NCBI GenBank assembly: GCA_964492335.1
Contig: CAZBJX010000012.1
Location: 1 to 59,546, forward strand
DNA: 59,546 nucleotides
Reading direction: 5' to 3'
From: JAFGCL01 sp964492335
GTDB lineage: Bacteria; Chloroflexota; Dehalococcoidia; UBA2247; RBG-13-53-26
The position numbers and the translations under genes were made by a program. Below are positions 31,895-40,470 of the stretch, one piece after another. The notes below the pieces were generated by a model. That model ran no database searches, had not been told where the DNA came from, and was given only the letters and a program-made list of their open reading frames with translations. Position 1 is the stretch's first letter; the number at the start of each line of letters is the position of its first letter.

Positions 31895-34101
31895 CCCGCC
31901 TTCTTGAGCTGTGCCAGGCTCAGCAGCAGCTTCTTGATGCCCGCGCCATCGAAGACGACCACCACCTCCTGGTCGTCGCGGGCCGGGGTGCAACTGACCA
32001 CCACCCCCCTGCCAAACCGCGGATGCTCAACGTGGTCCCCCGCCGACAACTGGATGCCTCCGGCCCTCGCCTGGTGGGTGCCTGCCGCCTTCGACGAGTG
32101 AGCGCCTCCGCCCTTCGCCTGGTGGGTGCCTGCCGCCTTCGTCGCCGGGGCCGGCTCCGGCTCCTCCCCGAACAGGCCCGTGGCCCGGACCAGCCTGGGA
32201 GGGATGTCCTTCAGGAATCGGGAGGGCGGATTGGCGCTGGTGCCTCCCATCAGGCTGCGGCGCAGGGCACGCACCAGGTAGAGCCGCTCCCTGGCCCGGG
32301 TCATGCCCACGTAGCACAGGCGGCGCTCCTCCTCCATCTGCGCCGGGTCGTCGAAGGACCTGAAGTGCGGCAGCACCCCTTCCTCCGTCCCCACGATGAA
32401 CACCACCGGGTACTCCAGCCCCTTCGCCTGGTGCAGCGTGATCAGGGTGGCCTGGTCCTTCTTCTCGTCCAGCTCGTCGGTGTCGGAAAAGAGGCTGACA
32501 CCCTCCAGGAACGCGGTCAGCCCCTCCGGGGGCGGCAGGTCCCGGTACTGGGCCGCAATGCCCCGCAGCTCCAGGATGTTGTCCCAGCGGTCATCGCCGT
32601 CCGGCTGCTCCAGCGTGTGCTGCTTGTAGCCCGAGGCCTCCAGCACCCCGTCCAGGACCTCCACCACGCTGGCCTCCCGGCTCTTGCAGACCAGCTCCTC
32701 CATCATGGCATGGAAGGCGGCCAGGGCCCGGGTTGACCGGGCCCCCAGCGGGGAGCCGGCCGGGTCCTCGGCCAGCCTCTGAAGGCCGATGTACAACGGC
32801 AGCCCCGGCCCCTTCGTCCACTGCCGCAGCTCCTCCAGGGTCTTCTGGCCGATGCCCCGCGGCGGCACGTTGACAATCCGGGCCAGGCTGACGGAGTCCC
32901 ACGGGTTGTGGATGAGCTTCAGGTAGGCCACCACATCCTTGATTTCGCGCCGGGAGTAGAAGCGGACGGACCCGATCACCTGGTAGGGCACGCCGTGGCG
33001 GACGAAGGCCTCCTCCATCACCCGCGACTGGGCGTTGGTGCGGTACATCACGGCGCAGTCCATGAGCCTGGCCTCCCCCTGCCGCAGCAGGCGGTCTATC
33101 TCGCCGACCACGAACTGCGCTTCCTCGGCCTCGCTGAACGTTTCCACCACCCGCACCGGCGGCCCCTCTTCGTTGTCCGTCCACAGCACGTTCTCCTTGC
33201 GGCCGCGGTTGACGCAGACCACCTGGTGGGCCGCCTCCAGGATGGTCTTGGTGGAGCGGTAGTTCTGCTCCAGGTGGATGACCCTGGCCTCGGGGTAGTC
33301 GCGCTCGAAGTTGAGTATGTTGCGCAGGTCGGCGTTGCGCCAGGAGTATATGGACTGGTCGGGATCGCCCACCACGCAGATGCTGCGGTGCCCGGCGGCC
33401 AACTGCCGGGCGATGGCGTACTGGGTGATGTTGGTGTCCTGGAACTCGTCGATCAACAGGTGGAGATAGCGCGACTGGTACCTGGCCAGGACCTCCGGGT
33501 GCCTGTCGAACATCTGCCAGGACTTCATCAGCAGATCATCGAAATCCAGGGCCTGGCTCTGGGCCAGGAGGACCTCGTACTGCCGGTAGACCCGGGACAC
33601 CACCTCCTCGAAGTAGCTGTGGGCCCTCTCGGCGAACCCCTCGGCCGTGATCAGCTGGCTCTTGGCGCTGCTGATGGCGCTCTGGAAGGTCCGCGGCGGG
33701 AACCGCTTGGGGTCGATCGACAGGTCCTGAAGGCAGCGCTTGATGAGGGTCACCTGGTCGTCATCATCGTAGATGGCGTATCTGGGGTCCACGCCTTCGG
33801 CCGCACCGTCGCGGCGGAGGAAGGCGGCGCACGCGGCGTGGAAGGTGCCCACCGACAGCTGCCCGGCGGAGCCACCCAGCAGCACCTCCAGGCGCTCCCT
33901 CATCTCCCGGGCCGCCTTGTTGGTGAAGGTCATCGCCATGATGCGCCGGGGGCTGACGCCTACCACCCTGACCAGGTAGGCGATGCGGTGGGTGATGACC
34001 CGGGTCTTGCCGCTGCCGGGGCCGGCCAGGATGAGCAGCGGCCCCTCAATGGACTCGGCGGCCCTGCGCTGGGCCGGGTTCAGGCCTTCAAGGATGTCCA
34101 T
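31891..34101 (-). CDS. pcrA: UvrD/PcrA-type DNA helicase
   Basis: The 736-residue superfamily 1A helicase has Walker A ILAGPGSGKTRVITHR (about residues 24-39), motif II LLIDEFQDTN, motif III DPDQSIYSWR, motif IV EQNYRST and motif VI FVGMTRARERLYL-like (CYVGMTRARERLYLV). A C-terminal Tudor-like tail (AGDHVEHPRFGRGVVV) ends the protein, as in PcrA, where it binds RNA polymerase. A 16-residue tandem duplication lies in the linker before the tail. It unwinds DNA during repair and removes RecA or stalled polymerase. Confidence 0.95.
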   Translation of the reverse strand: MDILEGLNPAQRRAAESIEGPLLILAGPGSGKTRVITHRIAYLVRVVGVSPRRIMAMTFTNKAAREMRERLEVLLGGSAGQLSVGTFHAACAAFLRRDGAAEGVDPRYAIYDDDDQVTLIKRCLQDLSIDPKRFPPRTFQSAISSAKSQLITAEGFAERAHSYFEEVVSRVYRQYEVLLAQSQALDFDDLLMKSWQMFDRHPEVLARYQSRYLHLLIDEFQDTNITQYAIARQLAAGHRSICVVGDPDQSIYSWRNADLRNILNFERDYPEARVIHLEQNYRSTKTILEAAHQVVCVNRGRKENVLWTDNEEGPPVRVVETFSEAEEAQFVVGEIDRLLRQGEARLMDCAVMYRTNAQSRVMEEAFVRHGVPYQVIGSVRFYSRREIKDVVAYLKLIHNPWDSVSLARIVNVPPRGIGQKTLEELRQWTKGPGLPLYIGLQRLAEDPAGSPLGARSTRALAAFHAMMEELVCKSREASVVEVLDGVLEASGYKQHTLEQPDGDDRWDNILELRGIAAQYRDLPPPEGLTAFLEGVSLFSDTDELDEKKDQATLITLHQAKGLEYPVVFIVGTEEGVLPHFRSFDDPAQMEEERRLCYVGMTRARERLYLVRALRRSLMGGTSANPPSRFLKDIPPRLVRATGLFGEEPEPAPATKAAGTHQAKGGGAHSSKAAGTHQARAGGIQLSAGDHVEHPRFGRGVVVSCTPARDDQEVVVVFDGAGIKKLLLSLAQLKKAG
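32056..32141 (-). repeat. 48-bp tandem duplication in the PcrA linker
   Basis: The stretch at 32056-32093 is repeated with two base changes at 32104-32141, a 48-base period. It encodes two 16-residue units, each containing AAGTHQA. The linker is disordered, so length change should be tolerated. Confidence 0.75.
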
Positions 34102-34113
34102 CGCCGGCTGGGC

Positions 34114-35028
34114 CTAGCTCTCCCGGACCATCCGTTCGACGGCCCTCGCGGCCCTGACGCGCACTCCCTCGGGCACCCTGACCTCCGGCCCCAGGCCCTC
34201 CAGCGACCGCAGGACCTCCTCCAGGCCGATCAGCTTCATGTTGGGGCAGACGGCCTGCTCGGTGGCGGGGATGAAGAGCTTGTCGGGGTTCTCCTTGCGC
34301 AGGCGGTAGATGATGCCCATCTCCGTCCCCACCACGATCTGGGTGGCGCTGGTGCTGCGGCAATGCCGGACCATGCCGCCTGTGCTCAGGACGAAATCGG
34401 CAATGGAGCTGACTTCCGGCCGGCACTCCGGGTGCACCATCACCTCGGCCTGCGGGAAGGCCCTCCTGGCCCTTTCGATATCCGCCGCCCGGATGCGGGC
34501 ATGCGTGGGGCAGTACCCCGGCCACAGTATCATGGGCTTCCCCGTCTTCGTGGAGACGTACTGCCCCAGGTACTGGTCCGGCACGAAGATGATCTCCCCG
34601 GCCTCCAGCTTCTGTGCCAGCGCCACCGCGTTGGCGGAGGTGCAGCAGATGTCGGACTCCGCCTTGACCTCGGCCGTCGTGTTGACATAACACATGACAA
34701 GGGCCCCCGGGTGCTGCTTCTTGAGGTCCAGCAGGGCCGACGCCGTGATCATGTCGGCCATGGGGCAGCCCGCTTCCGCCACCGGCAGCACCACCTTCTT
34801 GTCCGGGCACAGGATGGAGGCCGTCTCCGCCATGAAGTGCACCCCGCAGAAAACGATCACGGCGGCATCCGTCCCGGCGGCCTTCTGGGACAGCTCCAGG
34901 GAATCGCCCACGAAGTCCGCGATGTCCTGGACCTCCCCCAGCTGGTAGTTGTGCACCAGGATGACGGCGTTTCTCCGCTTCTTGAGGTCCAGTACGCGGC
35001 CGGTCAGGTCTTGGCGGCTGTCATTCAT
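34114..35028 (-). CDS. nadA: Quinolinate synthase NadA
   Basis: The 304-residue protein shows ILVHNYQLGEVQDIADFVGDS, the first cluster Cys in VIVFCGVHFMAETA, a second in DICCTSANA, and the third in VHPECRPEV. These bind the 4Fe-4S cluster that condenses iminoaspartate with dihydroxyacetone phosphate. NadA is the first NAD-pathway enzyme pair partner; nadB and nadC are not in the window, but nadE is. A ribosome site GGAGG precedes the ATG by 9 bases. Confidence 0.94.
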   Translation of the reverse strand: MNDSRQDLTGRVLDLKKRRNAVILVHNYQLGEVQDIADFVGDSLELSQKAAGTDAAVIVFCGVHFMAETASILCPDKKVVLPVAEAGCPMADMITASALLDLKKQHPGALVMCYVNTTAEVKAESDICCTSANAVALAQKLEAGEIIFVPDQYLGQYVSTKTGKPMILWPGYCPTHARIRAADIERARRAFPQAEVMVHPECRPEVSSIADFVLSTGGMVRHCRSTSATQIVVGTEMGIIYRLRKENPDKLFIPATEQAVCPNMKLIGLEEVLRSLEGLGPEVRVPEGVRVRAARAVERMVRES

Positions 35029-35152
35029 CGGTCACTATCCTCCAGCTTCCGGAGTAGACGTTCATCCGGCTGTCCCCGGCCATCCCCTTCGCCAGACACC
35101 TCTGCGATCAGCCCCGGGGTGGCGGGTTGCCGCCGCGCGGCTTCAACCTGGC

Positions 35153-35169
35153 TCCTGCAGACTGCAGGA
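35153..35169 (-). terminator. Small hairpin after the YHS gene
   Basis: TCCTGCA and TGCAGGA form a 7-bp stem with a 3-base loop, 14 bases beyond the YHS stop. No U-run follows, so it could be a processing or pause site rather than a terminator. Confidence 0.3.
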
Positions 35170-35182
35170 AGCACAGCACCTT

Positions 35183-35335
35183 TCAGGACGAGCGCCCCAG
35201 GTACTTCTCGGGGTCCTCCAGGAAGGCCTTCTTGCAGCCCGGGGCGCAGAAGTAGTAGGTCTTCCCCTTGTACTGCGCGGTGGCCGGGGCCTTCTTCTCG
35301 TCCACATCCATGTTGCACACGGGATCCTTGGCCAT
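35183..35335 (-). CDS. YHS domain-containing metal-binding protein (50 aa)
   Basis: The 50-residue product begins MAKDPVCNMDVDEKKAPATA and continues with YKGKTYYFCAPGCKKAFLED, the YHS-domain pattern (DPVCxM, then YYFCxxxCxxxF). It likely binds copper or another soft metal. The ATG at 35335 has GGGAGG upstream. A fragment of a cation-efflux gene lies next to it (35449-35583), so it may be the survivor of a metal-handling locus. Confidence 0.88.
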   Translation of the reverse strand: MAKDPVCNMDVDEKKAPATAQYKGKTYYFCAPGCKKAFLEDPEKYLGRSS

Positions 35336-35448
35336 TTTGACTAACCTCCCTCACATCAGCCTGTGCCGGGGCGACCACGGGAGCGGCAATCCCATTATAC
35401 TGGAAACCCCCGGGGGCGGTCCGACAGGCGGCGTACCGGGCCGTTGGC

Positions 35449-35583
35449 TCACTCGTCGCACTCCAACTGCAGCATCGTATGCCCGGTCCCGAAGCGCTGG
35501 CCCAGCAGCCGGCTGCCCGCTTCCAGGATGTGGCCGCTGTCGCTCACCATGCGGTCCTCGATCTGCAGGTGCCCGGGCGCCAT
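35449..35583 (-). pseudogene. C-terminal fragment of a cation diffusion facilitator
   Basis: From an ATG at 35583 the frame gives 44 residues: HLQIEDRMVSDSGHILEAGS then RLLGQRFGTGHTMLQLECDE. This matches the end of CDF-type cation efflux proteins, where a cytoplasmic domain finishes with a helix and a final TLQLE strand. Upstream the frame continues about ten codons to a TAG, with no transmembrane part, and the next gene starts intact. It is therefore the remnant of a deleted transporter gene. Confidence 0.65.
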
Positions 35584-35639
35584 CTGCGGTTGCCGCCCGC
35601 CGCGGCATGGCGGCTATGCGAGTGGCCGGTCATGGGCGA

Positions 35640-36416
35640 TCAGCCCTTCCGCAGAGGCCGGGCGGGCCCCTTGGTTTCCCCGGCCCCGATTTCCGCCAGC
35701 CGGACCTGGCCCCACACACCGATCCGGTCGTCCTTGATGATCACCACCCCCCTGATGCCGTCCAGGCCCCGGGCAAAATCGATGCCCTTCTCTATGTCCG
35801 CCGCCGACCAGATGAGGTTGCCCACCGCCGTGGCCGCCGCGTCGGCCAGCGAGGCTGACGCCGAGACCACGATGGCCGCGTCGCACCGGCCGAAGCTCCT
35901 TGAATGGCCCACGGTGCCCGCGGAGGTGCATACGCCCAGGGGCGTGTCCCGGGGCTCGATCCGCAGGGCCAGCCGGCCGCTCCAGGGCGACGACTCCCCG
36001 GCCCAGACCCCGATGGACCGCGTCTTCCGGGTCCGAAGGAAGATATCCCCGCCGTTCTCCACGATGACCTCGCGGCTGAGGGGCAGCAGCTCCCTGCCCA
36101 CCAGCTCCGCGACGGCGCCGGCCACCGCCGCCATGGGGCCCACGCCGGCCTTACTGGCCGCTTCGGCCATGTCCCTGACTACCAGGGGTGCGTCCCGGCC
36201 CACGGCCAGCGGCGCCAGGGCGGTGAGAAACCCGGGGTGCCTCTCGATGTAGGCCTCCAGAGCCGCCCGGTGCTTCAGCAGTACCTTCAGCGCCTTCCGG
36301 CCCAGGTTGCGCGTGGCCCGCACGCAGAGGTCCGACTCCTTCACCGCCACGCTGAAGGAGACCAGGTCTCTGTCCCGGACCCAGTCCCGATAGAACCTTG
36401 GCTCGCAGGCGGGCAT
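35640..36416 (-). CDS. UPF0280 (COG2122) protein, homocysteine-pathway factor
   Basis: The 258-residue protein matches the ApbE-like COG2122 family: RDRDLVSFSVAVKESDLCVR near the start, GVGPMAAVAGAVAELVGREL, IVENGGDIFLR and SAGTVGHSRSFGRCDAAIVV. In Methanosarcina a COG2122 protein is required, with the COG1900 and NIL-ferredoxin proteins, for homocysteine formation from aspartate semialdehyde and sulfide. It is the last gene of that set, four bases after the ferredoxin gene. Confidence 0.88.
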   Translation of the reverse strand: MPACEPRFYRDWVRDRDLVSFSVAVKESDLCVRATRNLGRKALKVLLKHRAALEAYIERHPGFLTALAPLAVGRDAPLVVRDMAEAASKAGVGPMAAVAGAVAELVGRELLPLSREVIVENGGDIFLRTRKTRSIGVWAGESSPWSGRLALRIEPRDTPLGVCTSAGTVGHSRSFGRCDAAIVVSASASLADAAATAVGNLIWSAADIEKGIDFARGLDGIRGVVIIKDDRIGVWGQVRLAEIGAGETKGPARPLRKG

Positions 36417-36419
36417 CGG

Positions 36420-36830
36420 TCAAATACGCATTTCCATGGCCCGCGGGGGGCAGGCCCTGATGCACAGGCCGCACACGATGCACTTCTTGTCCAGAAACTT
36501 GACCTTCCGGCTGACGGGGTCCACCACGAAGGCGCCGCTGGGGCAGACCGTGACGCAGGCGCCGCAGTGGGTGCAGCGCTCATCGTTGCGGTAGACATCA
36601 CGGCTGAGGGGCTGGATGCTGACACCCAGGTCGGCCAGGTATCGCACGCCCTTCTCGTAGCTCTCCCGGTCGCCGGACAACTCCAGCACCAGCAGGCCCT
36701 CTTCGTTGGGCGAAACGGAGGCCTTAAGGATGTTCAGCATCAGGCCGTAGTCCTTCACCAGGCGGTAGACTATCGGCCGGTCCACGCAGGACCGAGGGAA
36801 GTGCAGCACTACTCTCTTCGATACCGCCAT
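36420..36830 (-). CDS. NIL-domain ferredoxin, homocysteine-pathway partner
   Basis: The 136-residue protein has an N-terminal NIL domain (VVLHFPRSCVDRPIVYRLVK, to about residue 75) and two 4Fe-4S motifs: CTHCGACVTVCPSG and CIVCGLCIRACPPRAM. It corresponds to the MA1822 type, which works with COG1900 proteins in the sulfide-dependent conversion of aspartate semialdehyde to homocysteine. It sits between COG1900 and COG2122. Confidence 0.92.
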   Translation of the reverse strand: MAVSKRVVLHFPRSCVDRPIVYRLVKDYGLMLNILKASVSPNEEGLLVLELSGDRESYEKGVRYLADLGVSIQPLSRDVYRNDERCTHCGACVTVCPSGAFVVDPVSRKVKFLDKKCIVCGLCIRACPPRAMEMRI

Positions 36831-36845
36831 TGTCGCTCTCCTCCC

Positions 36846-38042
36846 CTAGGCTGGCTCGTCCAGCGGCTTGAAGGTGATGCCGGCCTCCACCCCCGGCAGG
36901 GGGGCCACCGGCTCGGTGAGCAGGAACTGCCCCCTGGCTATCCAGTCCTTGAGTATCTGGGCGATCTCCACGGCCCTGGGGTAGCTGGACAGGGACGCCG
37001 TGGGGACTTCCTTGCCCCTGATCTCTATCCGGCCGCTCTTCAGATCCGCGTAGCTAACCTCGCCCAGGATGTCGGGCTTGCGCTGCGGATAGGCGTCCGA
37101 GTAGTCGATCACCGGGGCCAGGATGTCCTCGTCCCTGACCGCCGCATAGCGCAGGCTCTCCTCGGACAGAATGGGAATGGGCACGCCTATCCCCACCCCC
37201 AGGGTGCAGCCGTACCCCAGGAAGCTCAGGCCGCGCAGCCACTCCGGCCGCATCTGCTTCAGGTCGCCGATGACGGCCAGGGTGCCGGCCCCCCGCCGCG
37301 GCACGCCGTTCTCCGTCCGGGGCGCGCTGGGAACGTGCTGGGTGCCGTGCCAGGCCACGTACCCGATGCCGCCCCCCAGGAAGATCCGGGTGCCTATCCC
37401 GATGGACTTGTAGTAAGGGTCGTTCAGCAGCGGAGAAAGCTGCCCCGCCGAGCAATAATTGGCGTTGCCCAGGTTCGGCTTGAGCACGCCCAGGTAGGTG
37501 TACCTGGTCCGGTCCGAGAGGTTGACCGCCACGTTGTAGTTCTGGTAGGCGTTCCTCATGTTGAAGAGCACGGCCTCGTTGATGCTCTTCAGGCTGATGG
37601 TGGTCTCGATCTTCTTCCGCGGGTAGCAGTCCGTCCCGTAGCCCGTGCCCAGCAGCGCGACGGGCCTGCCGGCCACCAGGTCCTCGATGACATGTCCCCC
37701 GCCGTACAGGAACTCCCCGGGGTAGATCCGGTTGCGGGGATCGTTTTCCGGCATGGCCGTGGCCCCCAGAAAGATGTCCGCGGCGGCCAGGCCCGCGTAG
37801 GCCGGGACGTCATTGAGGTAGGTCGTACCGGCCAGCTTGATCCTGGGCCTGGCGTGCCCCAGGTTGAAGTAGGCGCCGGAGGAGCACATCGGGCCGAAGG
37901 TGGCGGTGGTCACCACGTCCACTCCGCGGGCCGTCTTCTCAACGCCCTTCTTCTCCACCAGGCCGATCACTTCCTCGGCGGTGGCCACCACCGCCCGGCC
38001 TCTTCGTATCTTCTCGTTTATCTCCGCTATCGTCCTGGTCAT
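36846..38042 (-). CDS. COG1900 (DUF39) homocysteine biosynthesis protein, aspartate semialdehyde sulfurtransferase
   Basis: The 398-residue protein has the DUF39 signature TTATFGPMCSSGAYFNLGHA with Cys53 and GTGYGTDCYPRKK with Cys139. These fit the two conserved Cys residues needed in the methanogen homologue. The family installs sulfide into aspartate semialdehyde to make homocysteine. No CBS domains follow, unlike some archaeal members. Its ATG overlaps the cysE stop (ATGA). Confidence 0.92.
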   Translation of the reverse strand: MTRTIAEINEKIRRGRAVVATAEEVIGLVEKKGVEKTARGVDVVTTATFGPMCSSGAYFNLGHARPRIKLAGTTYLNDVPAYAGLAAADIFLGATAMPENDPRNRIYPGEFLYGGGHVIEDLVAGRPVALLGTGYGTDCYPRKKIETTISLKSINEAVLFNMRNAYQNYNVAVNLSDRTRYTYLGVLKPNLGNANYCSAGQLSPLLNDPYYKSIGIGTRIFLGGGIGYVAWHGTQHVPSAPRTENGVPRRGAGTLAVIGDLKQMRPEWLRGLSFLGYGCTLGVGIGVPIPILSEESLRYAAVRDEDILAPVIDYSDAYPQRKPDILGEVSYADLKSGRIEIRGKEVPTASLSSYPRAVEIAQILKDWIARGQFLLTEPVAPLPGVEAGITFKPLDEPA

Positions 38043-38695
38043 TCCCTCTTCTCCTCGGATCGGCCCTGCGGCGCCGGGGGCCCGGTCATCTTCTCCAGCC
38101 TCTCGATCCTCAGTTCCATCAGGCGCTGCTGCTCGACCAGGGAACGCATGGTCTCGCTATCGGGATCGGGCAACTGGCCGTGGTCCAGCCTGGCGACCTC
38201 CTCCTTCCTCGCCTCCACTATCCGGCCGGGCACCCCGACCACCGTGGCGCCGGGCGGCACGGACTTGACCACCACCGAGTTGGCGCCCACCCGCGCCCCG
38301 TCCCCCAGGGTTATGGGCCCGAGCACTATAGCCGAGGCGCCTATGACCACGTTTCTGCCGACGGTGGGGTGCCTCTTCTCCTTCTTCAGGCTGGTGCCGC
38401 CCAGGACCACGCCCTGGTACAGGAGCACGTCGTCGCCCACCTGGGCGGTCTCCCCGATCACCACTCCCATGCCATGGTCCACGAAGAACCTCCGGCCGAT
38501 AGTGGCCCCCGGGTGTATCTCGATCCCGGTAACGAGGCGGCCGCAGTGAGAAAGCATCCGCGCCAGGAGCCGCAGCCGGCGGCGCCAGAACCAGTGCGCA
38601 AAGCGATAGCACCACAGGGCGTGCAGCCCCGGGTAGCAGGTGAGCACCTCCGCCAGGCTCCTGGCCGCCGGGTCCATGGCGAATACCGTGCGCAC
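38039..38695 (-). CDS. cysE: Serine O-acetyltransferase CysE, start uncertain
   Basis: The protein has the SAT helical domain (DPAARSLAEVLTCYPGLHAL) and hexapeptide-repeat beta helix (GIEIHPGATIGRRFFVDHGM, GVVIGETAQVGDDVLLYQGV, GANSVVVKSVPPG). It makes O-acetylserine for the adjacent CysK. The coordinates use GTG 38695, the first ordinary start. Family members normally begin eight residues earlier with M-FRTLRED; that position (38719) is ATC here, with GGGG about 8 bases upstream. Confidence 0.88.
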   Translation of the reverse strand: MRTVFAMDPAARSLAEVLTCYPGLHALWCYRFAHWFWRRRLRLLARMLSHCGRLVTGIEIHPGATIGRRFFVDHGMGVVIGETAQVGDDVLLYQGVVLGGTSLKKEKRHPTVGRNVVIGASAIVLGPITLGDGARVGANSVVVKSVPPGATVVGVPGRIVEARKEEVARLDHGQLPDPDSETMRSLVEQQRLMELRIERLEKMTGPPAPQGRSEEKRE

Positions 38696-38724
38696 ATCTT
38701 CCCGCAGCGTCCTGAAGATCTTCC

Positions 38725-39504
38725 CTACCCCTTCTTCACTATGGCCCGGGCCAGCTCCGCCGCCCTCTTGCCGGAGATGAGCATGCCGCCGAATATAGCC
38801 CCCATGCGCGGCGAGCCGAGGACGGCATTGGCCGCCATCCCGGCCACGATGAGGCCAGGATACACCTCTATGGTGTTCTTCACCAGGTCCGCCTCGCCCT
38901 TCTCCGCCCACATGGACTTCTCCCCCATAACGGCCCCCGTGGCCGTCTTCAGCTTGGGGCCGGTCTTGCGCACCAGGATATTGCAGACCTCGTGGTCGTG
39001 GCCGGTGGCGTCGATGACCACCTTGGCCCGGACCGTGAGGGGGTCCACGTGCATCCCGGCCATGTTCACCGCCGTCCACTGCAGCACCAGGCCACTCACT
39101 CTCCTGTCGCTGCGGACCATGACGTCGTCCACCGTCATCAGGTTGAATATCTTCACCCCGGCCCGGATGGCCCCCACGCACAGCGAGGAGATGGCTTCCA
39201 GGGCATCGGCAGTGTAGTAGCCCCGCCGGTACAGGGTGGAGCGCACCCCGAACTCGTCCAGTATCTGCTTGCCCTCCTTCTGAAGCGCGATGCGGTTGAA
39301 CATCATCCCCCCGCCGGTCATGCCGCCACCCACTCGAAGCTGCCTCTCGAATACCACGGTCTTGACGCCCGCCCGGGCCAGGTCATAGGCGGCCACCAGG
39401 CCCGAGGGGCCGGCGCCGACCACCGCCGCCTCGACCTCCATCGAGTCCACGAACTCCTTGAAGAAGGTCTCGGCGATGGCCCGGGAAATGGTCACTTCAT
39501 CCAT
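38725..39504 (-). CDS. thi4: Thi4-type thiazole synthase
   Basis: The 259-residue protein has the FAD/NAD-binding motif AAVVGAGPSGLVAAYDLARAG (first part AVVGAGPSGLVAAY), a GGGMTGGGMMFN loop, DATGHDHEV and the C-terminal PRMGAIFGGMLISGKRAAE. It makes the thiazole half of thiamine from NAD and glycine. A Cys (Cys174) follows GHDHEV close to where eukaryotic Thi4 keeps its sacrificial Cys, so the sulfur source is open. ATG 39504 is nine bases after AAGGAG, better than 39513. Confidence 0.9.
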   Translation of the reverse strand: MDEVTISRAIAETFFKEFVDSMEVEAAVVGAGPSGLVAAYDLARAGVKTVVFERQLRVGGGMTGGGMMFNRIALQKEGKQILDEFGVRSTLYRRGYYTADALEAISSLCVGAIRAGVKIFNLMTVDDVMVRSDRRVSGLVLQWTAVNMAGMHVDPLTVRAKVVIDATGHDHEVCNILVRKTGPKLKTATGAVMGEKSMWAEKGEADLVKNTIEVYPGLIVAGMAANAVLGSPRMGAIFGGMLISGKRAAELARAIVKKG

Positions 39505-39531
39505 GTCCTGCATCTCCTTCCGCTGGTCCGC

Positions 39532-40470
39532 CTAGGCCTGGAAGAGCCCGGCGCTCAAGTACCTCTCGCCCGTGTCCGGCAACAGGGCCACGATCATCTT
39601 CCCCCGGCTCCCGGGCCGGGCCGCCACCTGGAGCGCGGCCCACGCGGCCGCTCCCGATGACATGCCGGCCAGGACCCCCTCCTCCCTGGCCAGCCTCCCG
39701 GCGGTGTCCCGGGCATCCTCATCCTTCACTGTCACCACTTCATCCAGCAGGTCAACCCGCAGGACCTGCGGCACGAAGCCGGCCCCTATCCCCTGGATCC
39801 CGTGCGGGCCCGGCCGGCCGCCCGAAAGCACCGGTGAGCCCGCCGGCTCCACCGCCACCGCCCGGAACCCCGGCCTCCGGGGCTTCAGAGCCTCGGCTAT
39901 CCCGGTGATGGTCCCGCCGGTCCCCACCCCGGCCACCACCATGTCCACCAGCCCGCCCGTATCCCTCCAGATCTCCTCCGCCGTGGTCTCCCGGTGCGCC
40001 CGGGGATTGGCCGGGTTCTGGAACTGCTGCGGCATGAACGAGTTCGGGGTTTCCGCCGCCACGGCCCGGGCCCGGGCGATGGCCCCTGCCATCCCCTCGC
40101 CCCCCGGGGTGAGCACTACCTTTGCGCCCAGCGCCTCCAGCAGCAGCCTCCTCTCGACGGACATCGTGTCGGGCATGGTGATGATGATACTGTAGCCCCG
40201 GGCGGCGCAGACATAGGCCAGCCCGATGCCGGTATTGCCGCTGGTCGGCTCCACGATCACTGAGCCCCGGTTGATCAGGCCCTCCTTCTCCGCCGCCTCG
40301 ATCATGGCCAGCCCGATCCGGTCTTTGACGCTGGACAGCGGGTTGAAGGACTCCAGCTTGGCCACCACCACCCCGGGCAGCCCCCGGGCCAGGCGCTTCA
40401 GCCGCACCAGCGGGGTATTGCCCACCAGATGGGCGATGTCTTCGGCTATCCCCGGCGTCATCTCTCTCAT
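39532..40470 (-). CDS. cysK: Cysteine synthase A (O-acetylserine sulfhydrylase)
   Basis: The 312-residue PLP enzyme has the lysine motif FNPLSSVKDRIGLAMI, the substrate loop EPTSGNTGIGLA and the phosphate loop GVGTGGTITGIAEALK. It makes cysteine from O-acetylserine (from the nearby CysE) and sulfide. It precedes thi4, both sulfide-using steps. Confidence 0.95.
   Translation of the reverse strand: MREMTPGIAEDIAHLVGNTPLVRLKRLARGLPGVVVAKLESFNPLSSVKDRIGLAMIEAAEKEGLINRGSVIVEPTSGNTGIGLAYVCAARGYSIIITMPDTMSVERRLLLEALGAKVVLTPGGEGMAGAIARARAVAAETPNSFMPQQFQNPANPRAHRETTAEEIWRDTGGLVDMVVAGVGTGGTITGIAEALKPRRPGFRAVAVEPAGSPVLSGGRPGPHGIQGIGAGFVPQVLRVDLLDEVVTVKDEDARDTAGRLAREEGVLAGMSSGAAAWAALQVAARPGSRGKMIVALLPDTGERYLSAGLFQA

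Noticed and set aside
32908..35340. Forward open frame of about 810 codons
   Set aside because: It is antisense to pcrA, nadA and the YHS gene, all of which have strong family motifs.
35904..38549. Forward open frame of about 880 codons
   Set aside because: It is antisense to the COG2122, ferredoxin, COG1900 and cysE genes and has no recognisable domain.
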